The position numbers were made by a program, and so were the translations under genes. This document shows, piece after piece, positions 46,730-56,834 of a stretch of 64,000 nt of DNA. Source of the DNA: Streptococcus sinensis (GTDB taxonomy: Bacteria; Bacillota; Bacilli; Lactobacillales; Streptococcaceae). The notes beneath the pieces were generated by a model. The model saw nothing but the letters and a program-made list of their open reading frames with translations, was not told the origin of the DNA and did no database searches. The stretch covers positions 23,231-87,230 of the forward strand of contig NZ_JPEN01000074.1 of the NCBI RefSeq assembly GCF_000767835.1. The letters run 5' to 3'. Numbering within the stretch: the stretch's first letter is position 1; the number at the start of each line of letters is the position of its first letter.

Positions 46730-48136
46730 TTATTTGATTAGCTCGTAGATTGCTTCCGCGTAAATCGCTGCTGCACGGAAAAGGTCTTCTACATCTGTAA
46801 ATTCGTTGGCTTGGTGCATAGTGTTGACATAGTCTGGGAACATAGCACCGAAAGCCACACCGCGCTTCAAAAGACGGCCAAAGGTTCCGCCACCGATGAC
46901 TTGCTCATGTCCTTTGAGACCTGTTTGTTTTTCGTAAACACTCAAAAGAGTTGCTACCAATTCATCATCTGCTGGGACATAGTGCGGTGTGTGCTCATGC
47001 TCAGACAGGCTCACTGACACGACACCTGGAACTTTTTCAAGATCAGCCTGAATCGTTTTTGGATCAGTTCCTTGTGGGTAACGGATGTTCAAAGCAATGG
47101 TATTGTCATCCTTAGCACTATCGAAATCGAAAATACCTGCGTTCATACTGAGAGCGCCCATTTTAGCATCTGTATAAGCGATTCCTAACTTCTCGCCAGC
47201 GAAATCGTTGTGCAGAACTTGTGCTACCACTTCCAGATAAGCTTTGGCATCTCCTGCAAAGTCAAATTGGTTGAGGAAGAGAGCCAAGTAGGTTGCTCCG
47301 TTGATACCATCCTCTGGTGTAGAACCGTGAGCAGACTTCCCAATAACCGTCACTTCAACAGCGTCGCCACAAGCTTTCAGACTAGCTGAAAGCTTGTGGC
47401 CAGCCGCAAACTCTTGCAATTTCTCATCCAATTCAGCTGCATCAACTGGTGACGTAAAAATAGCTGTTGCTGATTCAGGTACCATATTCTCGCGAAGTCC
47501 GCCAGTGAAGCTCTTGAGTTTAAAGCTGCCATCATTACTGTTACCAAAGTGGAGATATTCTGTGATATTCCCTTTTTCACCGTTAATGATTGGGAACTCA
47601 GCGTCTGGCGAGAAGCCAAAGTCTGGCTCAGGCAGGCCTACATGTTTGAAATAATAGTCCATATCTTGCCAGCCGGATTCCTCATCTGTCCCCACCACAA
47701 AGCGCACGCGCTTAGATACTGGCAATCCCAAGTCTTTGATGATTTTCAAACCATAGTAACAAGCCATGGTTGGCCCTTTGTCATCAGATGAACCACGCGC
47801 ATAAAGCTTGCCATCAATGATTTCAGGTTTGTAAGGATCTGTATTCCAGCCACTTCCAGCTGGCACCACATCCATGTGAGCAAAAATTCCTAATTCTTCT
47901 TCTCCCTCGCCAAAAGTAAAGTGCCCGGCATAATTGTCCACATTCTTCGTTTCATAACCATCCCGTTCAGCGATTTCTAAAAACTTATGCAAGGCTTGAA
48001 CAGGACCGGGCCCAAAAGGATGTTCCTTATCTGCCTTTGAATCGTCCCGCTCTGAGTTAATTTCCAACAGACTGAACAAGTCAGCCAAGAGTGCTTCTCT
48101 GCGTTTTTCAACTTCTGCTTTAAAATCAATTGTCAT
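46730..48136 (-). CDS. pepV: Dipeptidase PepV
   Basis: This 468-residue M20 di-zinc dipeptidase, close to lactococcal PepV, cleaves unspecific dipeptides in the cytoplasm. Metal ligands lie in IFAHMDVVPAG, RGSSDDKGPTMA and VGTDEESGWQD; VIGGGTFGRLLKRGVAFG is near the C-terminus. Length is normal. With pepA, pepE and the surface dipeptidyl peptidase it adds to a peptide-use theme. Confidence 0.94.
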   Translation of the reverse strand: MTIDFKAEVEKRREALLADLFSLLEINSERDDSKADKEHPFGPGPVQALHKFLEIAERDGYETKNVDNYAGHFTFGEGEEELGIFAHMDVVPAGSGWNTDPYKPEIIDGKLYARGSSDDKGPTMACYYGLKIIKDLGLPVSKRVRFVVGTDEESGWQDMDYYFKHVGLPEPDFGFSPDAEFPIINGEKGNITEYLHFGNSNDGSFKLKSFTGGLRENMVPESATAIFTSPVDAAELDEKLQEFAAGHKLSASLKACGDAVEVTVIGKSAHGSTPEDGINGATYLALFLNQFDFAGDAKAYLEVVAQVLHNDFAGEKLGIAYTDAKMGALSMNAGIFDFDSAKDDNTIALNIRYPQGTDPKTIQADLEKVPGVVSVSLSEHEHTPHYVPADDELVATLLSVYEKQTGLKGHEQVIGGGTFGRLLKRGVAFGAMFPDYVNTMHQANEFTDVEDLFRAAAIYAEAIYELIK

Positions 48137-48215
48137 TATTTCACCTCAATACATCATTCGATTTAAAACAAACTATCTATCGAATTAAATCGTAAATTCT
48201 AAAAATAGAATTTTA

Positions 48216-48821
48216 TCAACGTTTCTCAATAATCTCATCGACTGGCAAACGATAGCTAGGCTCTAACTTATCGTCTGTATAGCCAACAGTAATCAAGAGC
48301 TCTGGACGGAAACGCTCGTCAATCTCCAAAACCTCATTGACTTTGGATTTGTCGAAACCTAAAATGATATTGGATCCGATACCTTGGTCAGTCAGAGCTA
48401 GGACAAGATTCATGGCCACCAGACCAGCATTAAGTGCTAAATAATCACTCTTTTGCTGATCATTGTAGCGAGCAAACTCAGCTGGTAAATTCTGCATGTA
48501 AAATTGGAGCTGCTCATCTGAGAAATTCCTCACTCCAGCTACGCGCGCAATCTTACGAGCTCGCTTTGTCAAATCTGTATCCGTAAAGAGGGCAATGGTT
48601 ACTGGTGCTTCCTTAATCTGGTCCACATTACCACCGAAAGCTGTCTCGGCTAAAGCCTGATTGCGTTCCCGCACGACAACGAACTTCCAAGGCTGACTAT
48701 TGTGAGCACTGGGGGCCAAAGTCGCAATCTCAATCGCAGTCCGCACATCCCTTGGATCTACGGGTTTATCGTTAAAATGCTTAGTCGCATGACGTTTTTT
48801 ATTTAACTCAAGAAATTTCAT
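48216..48821 (-). CDS. Nitroreductase family flavoprotein
   Basis: This 201-residue FMN-binding oxidoreductase has the family N-terminus NKKRHATKHFNDKPVD and the ATLAPSAHNSQPWKFVVV segment that contacts FMN phosphate. GLVAMNLVLALTDQGIGSNII is the dimer helix. It probably reduces quinones or nitro compounds with NAD(P)H. I choose the ATG at 48821, which has AAGGAAG upstream, over an alternative start 33 bp earlier. Confidence 0.88.
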   Translation of the reverse strand: MKFLELNKKRHATKHFNDKPVDPRDVRTAIEIATLAPSAHNSQPWKFVVVRERNQALAETAFGGNVDQIKEAPVTIALFTDTDLTKRARKIARVAGVRNFSDEQLQFYMQNLPAEFARYNDQQKSDYLALNAGLVAMNLVLALTDQGIGSNIILGFDKSKVNEVLEIDERFRPELLITVGYTDDKLEPSYRLPVDEIIEKR

Positions 48822-49052
48822 AGTAACTTCCTTTTCTAAATCTACTAGCTTCATTTTATCACATTTTGTAAGAGTTTGCAGGGATTTTCCATGGAAAGGA
48901 ACCTGACTAAAAAAGTGTTAGGAATGTTTTCAGTAGCTATTCTCTATTTTTACAGATTTCTCTAAATAAGAAAACACTCAGGAACTTGTACATTCAAACT
49001 TTTCTCTCAAAGTGTCCTTTCTTTGCTTCTCTTTTTAAATTTTAGCATAGAA

Positions 49053-49078
49053 AAAGCAGGTGATAGCTCACCTACTTT
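49053..49078 (-). terminator. Terminator after the lipoprotein gene
   Basis: AAGCAGGTGA pairs with TCACCTACTT around TAGC, with one mismatch; the minus strand continues TTTTTC. It is 8 bp past the lipoprotein stop. Confidence 0.75.
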
Positions 49079-49085
49079 GTTGATA

Positions 49086-49631
49086 TTATTGTCCAGATGT
49101 GAGAGGAGCAAGAGCTTTATAAGCTCCTTCAATCGCTTTCTTCATGGTATCACGTCCTGTTTTCAACTGTTGAACAAATAGGGCACGACTTTGTTCTGGA
49201 AGTTCTGCGTCGTCTGAGCCAACACTTGAAAGCGTGTCATTAAATGCCTTTCTAGAAGCTTCCATAGACTGAATTGCAGGTTCTACTTGTTGATTGTAAG
49301 CTTCTTTCCCAGCCTCTGGAACTTTCTTCCCGATTTCAGTAATGTATTTTTGGTAGTTATCAATCAGCTTCCCAAAGAGAGCTTTCATATCGCCAATTGT
49401 CTTTGCATTGTCGATTTCTTCGTCAGTCAAGAGAACAATTTCTGACAGTTCTGCATCTGAACTAGCCGTTTTTGATGAAGTTTCAGAGCCACTTGATTGA
49501 TTCTCTGAAGTAGATTTTTTTTCTACCGAGCTTGAAGCTTTACCAGAAGATTCTGAAGCTGTTTTTCCTGAGCATGCTGCTAAAGTGATAACTGATAAAA
49601 GCGCTACACTAGCTGTAATAATTTTTTTCAT
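49086..49631 (-). CDS. Small lipoprotein of unknown function
   Basis: This 181-residue lipoprotein begins MKKIITASVALLSVITLAAC, with the lipidated cysteine at residue 20. A Ser/Lys-rich linker of about 45 residues follows, then a mostly helical domain (VLLTDEEIDNAKTIGDM to AYKALAPL) with no motif I recognise. The start at 49631 follows GGAGGCAATA. It would be anchored to the outer face of the membrane and processed by LspA. Confidence 0.78.
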   Translation of the reverse strand: MKKIITASVALLSVITLAACSGKTASESSGKASSSVEKKSTSENQSSGSETSSKTASSDAELSEIVLLTDEEIDNAKTIGDMKALFGKLIDNYQKYITEIGKKVPEAGKEAYNQQVEPAIQSMEASRKAFNDTLSSVGSDDAELPEQSRALFVQQLKTGRDTMKKAIEGAYKALAPLTSGQ

Positions 49632-49686
49632 TATTGCCTCCTGTAAATAAAGAATACATATATTATAATACAATATTATTTTATTG

Positions 49687-49863
49687 TCAAATCATAGCTG
49701 AAGCACGTTTGTGGCAAGCCAGCCAAATTCCCTTTTCAAGTTCTGCTACCTCTTTTCTACAGAATAGTAATGCAGGGCCATTCCAAATGCAGATACAATA
49801 CCAACGTCCGAGATAGAAGCTTGCAAAAAGGAGATGTAAACTTTGATTTCTCATATCTAACAT
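49687..49863 (-). CDS. Possible small protein, uncertain
   Basis: A 58-codon frame starts at the ATG at 49863 after a good CTGGAGAAG ribosome site (MLDMRNQSLHLLFASFYLG). It has a short hydrophobic segment and four cysteines, but no family I recognise. It fills part of an otherwise gene-free 330-bp stretch. It could be chance; the ribosome site is the only positive evidence. Confidence 0.25.
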   Translation of the reverse strand: MLDMRNQSLHLLFASFYLGRWYCICIWNGPALLFCRKEVAELEKGIWLACHKRASAMI

Positions 49864-49962
49864 GATACTTCTCCAGTCTATTATCATCCAACAACTTCAT
49901 TAGTATGACTAGATGATTTAGCTACTCTAGCCTTCTTTTTCACCTTTCCTTCTTTCAGGGGA

Positions 49963-50802
49963 TTAATCGTCATTTTCTCCAAAAAACTTTCTCACATCCT
50001 CAGTGTAACCGTACTTGTCATTCAAGTAAACCAACAATTCTCGGTTATGGCCTTGGTAGTTATCTTCACGTCGTAATTCTTCATACATTTCGATAAAAGG
50101 GAGAGCTTTTTCTTTGGCCAATTCTAACTCTGCTTCGTAGTCATAGGCGACTTTTCGGAATTGAATGTTCACCATTTCCCCATCTTCAACTTCAATCAAG
50201 GCATACTGGGCACGGTGATTTTTCAAGGCCATCCAATCAAAATAGGGCATGCCAATCGAACCAGGGTTGATAATTTGTTGCCCTTGGCTTCCATAGCGAA
50301 GCAACTGCTTATGGACATGACCGTAAACTGCCACATCTGTTTCCTCATCAAGTAGCTGGTCAAATTTCTTCGTATCATTGTCAACCAGTAAGTCACTCCC
50401 ATAGTTTTTGTCAGGCAAGTTATGCGAGAGCGAAAAACGCAGTCCATCTATTTCTTTCCTTGCAACCATGGGCAGACTCCGTAGCCAAGCGATCTGATCG
50501 GGATCCATTCGCTCCATCAAATACTGCGTCATACGCAAGAGTTGGACTTCCTGTGGGTCTTCTAAGCCATATTGCCCATCTAAGGCCTCTAGGACATAAT
50601 CATCCCAGTTTCCGCGGACAGTCGCTGTGATAGGCAGGTCTCTTAACAAGGATAGCAAATCATTTTCCCCCGGGCCAGGGAGAAAAATATCCCCCAAAAG
50701 CCAGTATTCTGTCACTTTTTGTTTTTTGGAATCTGACAGAACTGCCTTCAAGGCCGTGGTATTCCCATGTATATCAGATAGAATTGCGATTTTGTGGTTC
50801 AT
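49963..50802 (-). CDS. Metallophosphoesterase, YfcE-like
   Basis: This 279-residue calcineurin-type phosphoesterase shows all metal-site motifs in order: LSDIHGNTTAL, GDIFLPGP, VRGNWDDYV, LSHNLP and YGHVHKQLL. INPGSIGMPYF follows. Such enzymes hydrolyse phosphodiesters or protein phosphates; the substrate is unknown. It is separated from uvrC by the uvrC terminator. Confidence 0.87.
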   Translation of the reverse strand: MNHKIAILSDIHGNTTALKAVLSDSKKQKVTEYWLLGDIFLPGPGENDLLSLLRDLPITATVRGNWDDYVLEALDGQYGLEDPQEVQLLRMTQYLMERMDPDQIAWLRSLPMVARKEIDGLRFSLSHNLPDKNYGSDLLVDNDTKKFDQLLDEETDVAVYGHVHKQLLRYGSQGQQIINPGSIGMPYFDWMALKNHRAQYALIEVEDGEMVNIQFRKVAYDYEAELELAKEKALPFIEMYEELRREDNYQGHNRELLVYLNDKYGYTEDVRKFFGENDD

Positions 50803-50837
50803 ATATTTCCTCCTAGAATACCTCCATTATACCACAA

Positions 50838-50857
50838 AAGACCGCTTGCACGGTCTT
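50838..50857 (-). terminator. Terminator after uvrC
   Basis: AAGACCG (50838-50844) and CGGTCTT (50851-50857) form a 7-bp GC-rich stem, with TTTT following on the minus strand. Confidence 0.87.
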
Positions 50858-50867
50858 GGTTTATATA

Positions 50868-52703
50868 TTAACTATCCAACTCTACTAAGGGTTCTGCAAC
50901 CTCTGGTAATGATATTTCTTTCCGCTTGTCTAGTTCGTTCAACTTAGCCCTTACAGCTTCTGCCACCGCTCGCGGTACGCCCACTTCGACGATTTCATCG
51001 ACACTGGCTTCCTTAATCTTGGTCAAAGATTTGAAATGCTTCATGAGATTTTGCTTGCGCTTTGGCCCCAAGCCTTCGATGCCGTCTAGTTGCGATGAGA
51101 AGGAATTCTTAGACCGGAGCTGGCGGTGGAAGGTAATGGCAAAGCGGTGCACCTCATCTTGGATACGCTGGAGTAGGAAAAATTCCTGCGAATTACGAGA
51201 TAATTCTACGACTTGCAAAGGATCGCCAAAGAGCAATTCATGAGTCTGGTGCTTGTCATTTTTTTGTAGTCCAGCGATGGGAATATCCAGTCCCAACTGC
51301 TCCTGGATAACTTCTTTAGCGACATTGACCTGGCCCTGTCCACCATCAATGACAATCAGATCTGGTGGCGTCAGCCCGTCACGAATGACCCGACTATAGC
51401 GCCGCTTGATGACCTCTCGCATACTGGCGTAGTCGTCCGACCCTACTACGGTCTTGATTTTGTATTTGCGGTAATCCTTCTTGCTAGGCTTACCATTGAC
51501 AAAGACCACCATAGCCGATACGGGACTAGTTCCCATAATATTGGAGTTATCGAAAGACTCAATCCGAACCGGCGTCGGAATGTTGAGGAGCTTCCCTAGA
51601 TTTTCGATAGCGCCCTGCGTTTTCTCAACGGATTTCTCCAAAAGATCAAATTTCTGCTGGAGGCTGACCCGAGCATTCTTAATAGCCAGATTGACCAACT
51701 GCTTCTTTTCGCCTCGCTGAGGCTTGACTACTTTGGTATCCACCATAGCCCGAACAGCTTCTTCATCAATGTCTGCTGGAATTAAGATTTCATTGGGCTT
51801 GAGGTGGGATTTTTCCTGATAAAACTGGCCAATATAGGTCAGGAAATCTTCGTCGGGATCATTGTAATAGGGGAAAAGATTGACATCACGCTCAATTAGT
51901 TTGCCCTGGCGGACAAAGAAAACCTGCACGCACATCCAGCCCTTGTCCACATAGTAACCAAAAACATCGCGATTCTGCAAATCCTTGGCCATGACCCGCT
52001 GCTTGGTACGCAAGGTCCCAATAGCCTGAATCAGGTCGCGGTATTCAGCCGCTCGCTCAAACTCCATAGCTGCAGCTGTTTTATTCATCTTATCACGGAG
52101 CTCATCGATAATTTTATCGTCCTGACCTTTGAGAAAGTCCGACACTTCCTGAGCCATATTCTTGAAATACTGGCTATCCCGCTTGCAAATCGTATGGGCT
52201 TCACATTGCCCCAAGTGATAATAAAAGCAGACTTTTGCAGGTGGATTGGTACATTTTTTGAACGTAAAAATTCGATCGAGCAGGCGCTTGATTTCATTGG
52301 CCGCACCAACATCGGGGTAAGGACCAAAATAAAGTCCGCCGTCTTTTTTGACTTGGCGCGTGATGATTAGGCGCGGATAGGTTTCGTTGGTAATCTTGAT
52401 AAATGGATAGGACTTATCGTCCTTGAGCATGATATTGTACTTGGGCTTATTTTCCTTGATTAGATTGATTTCTAGGAGCAAAGCCTCAATGTTGGACTCG
52501 GTGACAATAAACTCAAAATCCTCAATCTCGGAAACCAGGGCCTCCGTCTTGGTATCGTGGCTGCCACGGAAATAAGAGCGAACCCGATTGCGGAGATTCT
52601 TAGCTTTTCCGACATAGATAATGATACCGTTTTTGTCTTTGTGAATGTAACAGCCGGGACTGGTCGGCAACAGTTCCAGCTTTGATTGGATTAGCTTGTT
52701 CAT
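50868..52703 (-). CDS. uvrC: Excinuclease ABC subunit C
   Basis: UvrC makes both incisions in nucleotide excision repair. The 611-residue protein has the N-terminal GIY-YIG nuclease ([25 protein letters not shown], about residues 17-41, split over standard motifs), a UVR domain ([21 protein letters not shown], near residue 205) that binds UvrB, the RNase H-like second nuclease ([15 protein letters not shown]) and C-terminal helix-hairpin-helix repeats ([18 protein letters not shown]). Length is standard. Confidence 0.97.
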   Translation of the reverse strand: MNKLIQSKLELLPTSPGCYIHKDKNGIIIYVGKAKNLRNRVRSYFRGSHDTKTEALVSEIEDFEFIVTESNIEALLLEINLIKENKPKYNIMLKDDKSYPFIKITNETYPRLIITRQVKKDGGLYFGPYPDVGAANEIKRLLDRIFTFKKCTNPPAKVCFYYHLGQCEAHTICKRDSQYFKNMAQEVSDFLKGQDDKIIDELRDKMNKTAAAMEFERAAEYRDLIQAIGTLRTKQRVMAKDLQNRDVFGYYVDKGWMCVQVFFVRQGKLIERDVNLFPYYNDPDEDFLTYIGQFYQEKSHLKPNEILIPADIDEEAVRAMVDTKVVKPQRGEKKQLVNLAIKNARVSLQQKFDLLEKSVEKTQGAIENLGKLLNIPTPVRIESFDNSNIMGTSPVSAMVVFVNGKPSKKDYRKYKIKTVVGSDDYASMREVIKRRYSRVIRDGLTPPDLIVIDGGQGQVNVAKEVIQEQLGLDIPIAGLQKNDKHQTHELLFGDPLQVVELSRNSQEFFLLQRIQDEVHRFAITFHRQLRSKNSFSSQLDGIEGLGPKRKQNLMKHFKSLTKIKEASVDEIVEVGVPRAVAEAVRAKLNELDKRKEISLPEVAEPLVELDS

Positions 52704-52773
52704 AGGTCTATTATAGCAAATTTTTTTAAAAACTTTCTTTTGAAAAATCTACTCTAAGAGGCTAAACACTACG

Positions 52774-52813
52774 AAAAAGAGGCTAGGACAATAATCGTCT
52801 CAACCTCATTTTT
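52774..52813. terminator. Streptococcal-type hairpin after rmlB
   Basis: GAGGCTAGGAC (52779-52789) pairs with GTCTCAACCTC (52797-52807), with wobbles and one mismatch, flanked by A- and T-runs. It resembles the GAGGCTGGGAC hairpin found again at 54077. Confidence 0.75.
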
Positions 52814-52922
52814 GTATCATAAAAGATTCAGATAGGCCTGGTAGCTAATTCCTACGATTTGAGATAGGCTACTAAAAACTCTACATTTTTTACCTTGTCT
52901 CGCACACCTGCTTCAATCTATT

Positions 52923-53978
<1,056 letters not shown>

Positions 53979-54076
53979 TTAACTTTTTTATAATTGTCTT
54001 AAGTGGTGGGGACGCAAGCAAACCTCCGGTTTCATTGCTTATTTTTGAGCCAAATGTCTCAAAAATCCCCTGTCAT

Positions 54077-54102
54077 GAGGCTGGGACAAAAGTCCTAGCC
54101 TC
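54077..54102. repeat. GAGGCTGGGAC hairpin
   Basis: GAGGCTGGGAC (54077-54087), AAAA, GTCCTAGCCTC (54092-54102) form an 11-bp stem with one wobble. Hairpins of this sequence recur in streptococcal intergenic regions, where they often act as terminators. Confidence 0.8.
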
Positions 54103-54137
54103 TCAATTGTCTTTGGATTGTCGATCAAGACGCAGTG

Positions 54138-54190
54138 GTTGAGTGGGCTCTACTACGCTGATTTCATCAGCTTTTACAGCCCTACTCAAC
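54138..54190. repeat. Nested inverted repeat, streptococcal intergenic type
   Basis: GTTGAGTGGGCT (54138-54149) pairs with AGCCCTACTCAAC (54178-54190), one bulge, and an inner GCTGA/TCAGC stem lies at 54157-54171. Confidence 0.75.
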
Positions 54191-54199
54191 TGTGCGGAG

Positions 54200-54249
54200 G
54201 TGGGACGACGAAATCGAATTCTAATGAATTACCGATTTCGTCGTCCCAC
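54200..54249. repeat. 17-bp perfect inverted repeat, copy 1
   Basis: GTGGGACGACGAAATCG (54200-54216) and its exact complement (54233-54249) enclose a 16-nt loop. A second, opposite-facing copy of the same element lies at the right end of the window (63953-64000). Confidence 0.85.
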
Positions 54250-54362
54250 TCTCATGATTTACACCCCAGCGGCAATCATTTCTTCCACTCGCTTCGCTCG
54301 GATAAGAGCTGAGCTAAATCATATATTTCAATATAAATTAATGCGTCAGAAAAGAATTCTTC

Positions 54363-54956
54363 TCACAAGTCTTCTTTTCTTAGAGGTTTGACATCCTTAA
54401 GTAGTGGATGGTTCTTGTCTGCTTCTGAGACTTCTGCTGCTTCTAGGTTTTCCCACTGGATGCCTAAAGCTGGGTCTGCATAGTTGACAAAGGCATACTT
54501 AGGTTTGAGTTCCAAAGCCCAGTAGTCATTGACCAGATAGCTATAGGAAACGGTATCAGAAAGGACTTGGAAGCCATTGGCTACGCCTCGAGGTACAAAA
54601 ATACCCTTGCTGGCATCGATTACTGTCTGGTAAGTATTACCAAAGGTCTCACCTTCACGCAAGTCGACCCAAGAACCCAGCACCTTACCGTCATCAGCAA
54701 CAGAGATGTACTTGTCCCAGGGCTCAGCATGAAGACCACGCAGGACATTTTTACGAGAAAAGCTGACATTATTTTGCAGTTTTCCTTCTGCAAAGAAGCT
54801 TTCAGGAAAGCCTAACGGCAGCATTTTTTCCTTTTGGAAATTCTCCTTAAACCAGCCTCGGTTGTCCCCGCGTACAGGGATATCAAATTCCAGCATTCCA
54901 GGGATTCCAGGAACCTCACGCGCTGCTAATTCCTTATCAAAAAATTGTTCTGTCAT
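54363..54956 (-). CDS. rmlC: dTDP-4-keto-6-deoxyglucose 3,5-epimerase
   Basis: RmlC epimerises the RmlB product at C3 and C5. The 197-residue protein is a cupin with GMLEFDIPVRGDNRGWFKENFQ-type text (in two parts, about residues 21-42), VSFSRKNVLRGLHAEPWDKY containing the active-site His and a later Tyr in VPRGVANGFQVL/YSYLVNDYW. I start at 54956 (MTEQFFDKELAAREV), the usual streptococcal start, rather than 18 bp earlier. It is one operon with rmlA. Confidence 0.95.
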   Translation of the reverse strand: MTEQFFDKELAAREVPGIPGMLEFDIPVRGDNRGWFKENFQKEKMLPLGFPESFFAEGKLQNNVSFSRKNVLRGLHAEPWDKYISVADDGKVLGSWVDLREGETFGNTYQTVIDASKGIFVPRGVANGFQVLSDTVSYSYLVNDYWALELKPKYAFVNYADPALGIQWENLEAAEVSEADKNHPLLKDVKPLRKEDL

Positions 54957-54960
54957 CTTC

Positions 54961-55830
54961 TTATGCTTCTCCAATCAAACGGAGCAAGTATTGTCCGTAT
55001 TCATTCTTCTTCAACGGCTGCGCCAATTCATGCACTTGCTCTTTAGTGATATAGCCCATACGATAGGCAATTTCTTCTAGATTCGCCACTTGAACGTTCT
55101 GCATACGCTGAACCGTTTCGATATATTGAGCTGCTTCTAATAAACTTTCGTGAGTCCCTGTATCCAACCAGGCAAAACCACGTCCCATCAGCTCGACAGA
55201 CAAATCTCCACGTTCCAGATAAGCCTTGTTAACATCTGTGATTTCCAACTCCCCACGAGGACTTGGCTTGATGTTCTTGGCAATTTCTACAACATCGTTA
55301 TCGTAGAAATACAGTCCTGTCACTGCATAGTTAGAGCGCGGCTGTTCCGGTTTTTCTTCGATGGAGATAGCATTCATATTTTCATCAAATTCTACTACAC
55401 CAAAGCGTTCTGGATCCTTGACATGGTAGCCAAAAACAGTTGCTCCTTTTTCCTTAGCAGCAGCATTTTGGAGCATTTTACTCAGACCTGGTCCATGGTA
55501 AATATTATCCCCAAGAATCAGCGCTACATTATCATCTCCAATAAAATCAGCCCCAATGATAAAGGCTTGTGCCAGCCCGTCTGGACTTGGCTGCTCTGCA
55601 TAAGAGAGCTTGATACCAAACTCAGAGCCGTCTCCCAGCAAATCCTCAAAACGAGGCAGATCCGTCGGAGTAGAGATAATCAAGATGTCCTTGATTCCAG
55701 CCAGCATAAGAGTTGACAGCGGATAATAAATCATGGGTTTGTCATAAACCGGCATGAGCTGTTTTGACGCAGCGCGGGTCAATGGATACAAACGTGTACC
55801 AGAACCACCTGCAAGAATAATACCTTTCAT
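54961..55830 (-). CDS. rmlA: Glucose-1-phosphate thymidylyltransferase
   Basis: RmlA joins glucose 1-phosphate and dTTP to give dTDP-glucose, the first step to dTDP-rhamnose. The 289-residue nucleotidyltransferase has [14 protein letters not shown] (about residues 4-17) with the catalytic Arg/Lys loop, [25 protein letters not shown] and [20 protein letters not shown]. Length is that of the RmlA-short type. It lies 4 bp before rmlC. Confidence 0.97.
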   Translation of the reverse strand: MKGIILAGGSGTRLYPLTRAASKQLMPVYDKPMIYYPLSTLMLAGIKDILIISTPTDLPRFEDLLGDGSEFGIKLSYAEQPSPDGLAQAFIIGADFIGDDNVALILGDNIYHGPGLSKMLQNAAAKEKGATVFGYHVKDPERFGVVEFDENMNAISIEEKPEQPRSNYAVTGLYFYDNDVVEIAKNIKPSPRGELEITDVNKAYLERGDLSVELMGRGFAWLDTGTHESLLEAAQYIETVQRMQNVQVANLEEIAYRMGYITKEQVHELAQPLKKNEYGQYLLRLIGEA

Positions 55831-55918
55831 ATGAGTTTCCTCTCTTAATGTATTCTCCTTATTTTACCATTTTTGAAAGCGGATGTCATCCTTTTCACTA
55901 GCCTTAGACAAAAGAAAA

Positions 55919-55937
55919 AAAGCGGAAATTCCGCTTT
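55919..55937 (-). terminator. Terminator after the ZIP transporter gene
   Basis: AAAGCGG and CCGCTTT form the stem around AAATT (55919-55937), and the minus strand continues with TTTTTTTCTTTTG. Confidence 0.85.
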
Positions 55938-55964
55938 CTTATACTCTTTGATTCTAAGTTAGCA

Positions 55965-56790
55965 TCAACCCAAAGCCACATCCAAGACCATCATGAGAAC
56001 GAAGCCCACCATGAGTCCCAAAGTCGCCACATCGGTATTGCCATTGGTCTGCGAATCCGGTATCAACTCCTCTACCACTACGAAGATCATAGCTCCCGCC
56101 GCAAAGGATAGGGCATAGGGTAGAATAGCCGTCATGGCCATAACAGCAACTGCCCCCAGAACAGCCCCGATTGGCTCTACAATCGCGGACATGGAACCCC
56201 CAGTAAAAGGCTTTAAGTCGAGACTTTCCGTCCGTCCGAATTGGAATGGACAAAGCAGCCCCCTCCGGGACGTTTTGCAGGCCAATTCCCAAAGCTAGGC
56301 CAATCGCGCCGACAAAGGCTTCCGGACTAGGATTGGCGGCCAAAGCACCAAAGGCTACTCCGACTGCCAAACCTTCTGGAAAATTGTGAATAGTAATGGC
56401 TAAGAAGAGCAGAGCAGTCTTGGACAGCTTCTTTCGGCTATGCTCAGGAACACTCTCTGCCTCCGAAATATCCTTGCTCAAGTGCAAGTGAGGCACCACC
56501 GCATCAATCAGCCGCAGGAAAAAACCGCCCACTAAAAAACCAATCGCTGCTGGCAACCAGGATAGCTTGCCATAAGAACTCTGCGCATACTCAATCGACG
56601 GTGCCAGAAGCGACCAAAAGGAAGCCGCAATCATAACGCCCGCCGCAAAGCCCATCATAATATCTAGCAACTTGCGACTGACCTGTTTAAAGAAAAATAC
56701 AATAGCCGAGCCCACAATAGTACAACCCCATGTGAACAGCCCAGCCAAGAATGCCTGCATAACAACAGGCTGCGATCGTAACCAGTCCAT
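55965..56790 (-). pseudogene. ZIP family metal transporter, frameshifted in a C5 tract
   Basis: The N-terminal part from 56790 (MDWLRSQPVVMQAF, SD GGAGAAG) has normal ZIP text, including AITIHNFPEGLAVGVAFGAL, the metal-site helix IV, and [19 protein letters not shown], helix V. At KAFYWG the frame changes; the correct C-terminus ([16 protein letters not shown], then FVVVEELIP and [13 protein letters not shown]) continues in another frame to 55965. Deleting one base of the C5 tract (plus strand 56197-56201) restores YWGSMSAI. ZIP proteins import zinc, iron or manganese. The break could be real, phase-variable or a sequencing error. Confidence 0.85.
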
Positions 56791-56834
56791 AACTTCTCCT
56801 TATAAAATATATTTAAAGAATTAAATTTACACAT

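Noticed and set aside
55150-55716. A 188-codon plus-strand frame antisense to rmlA
   Set aside because: rmlA is unambiguous. The antisense frame reflects codon composition only.
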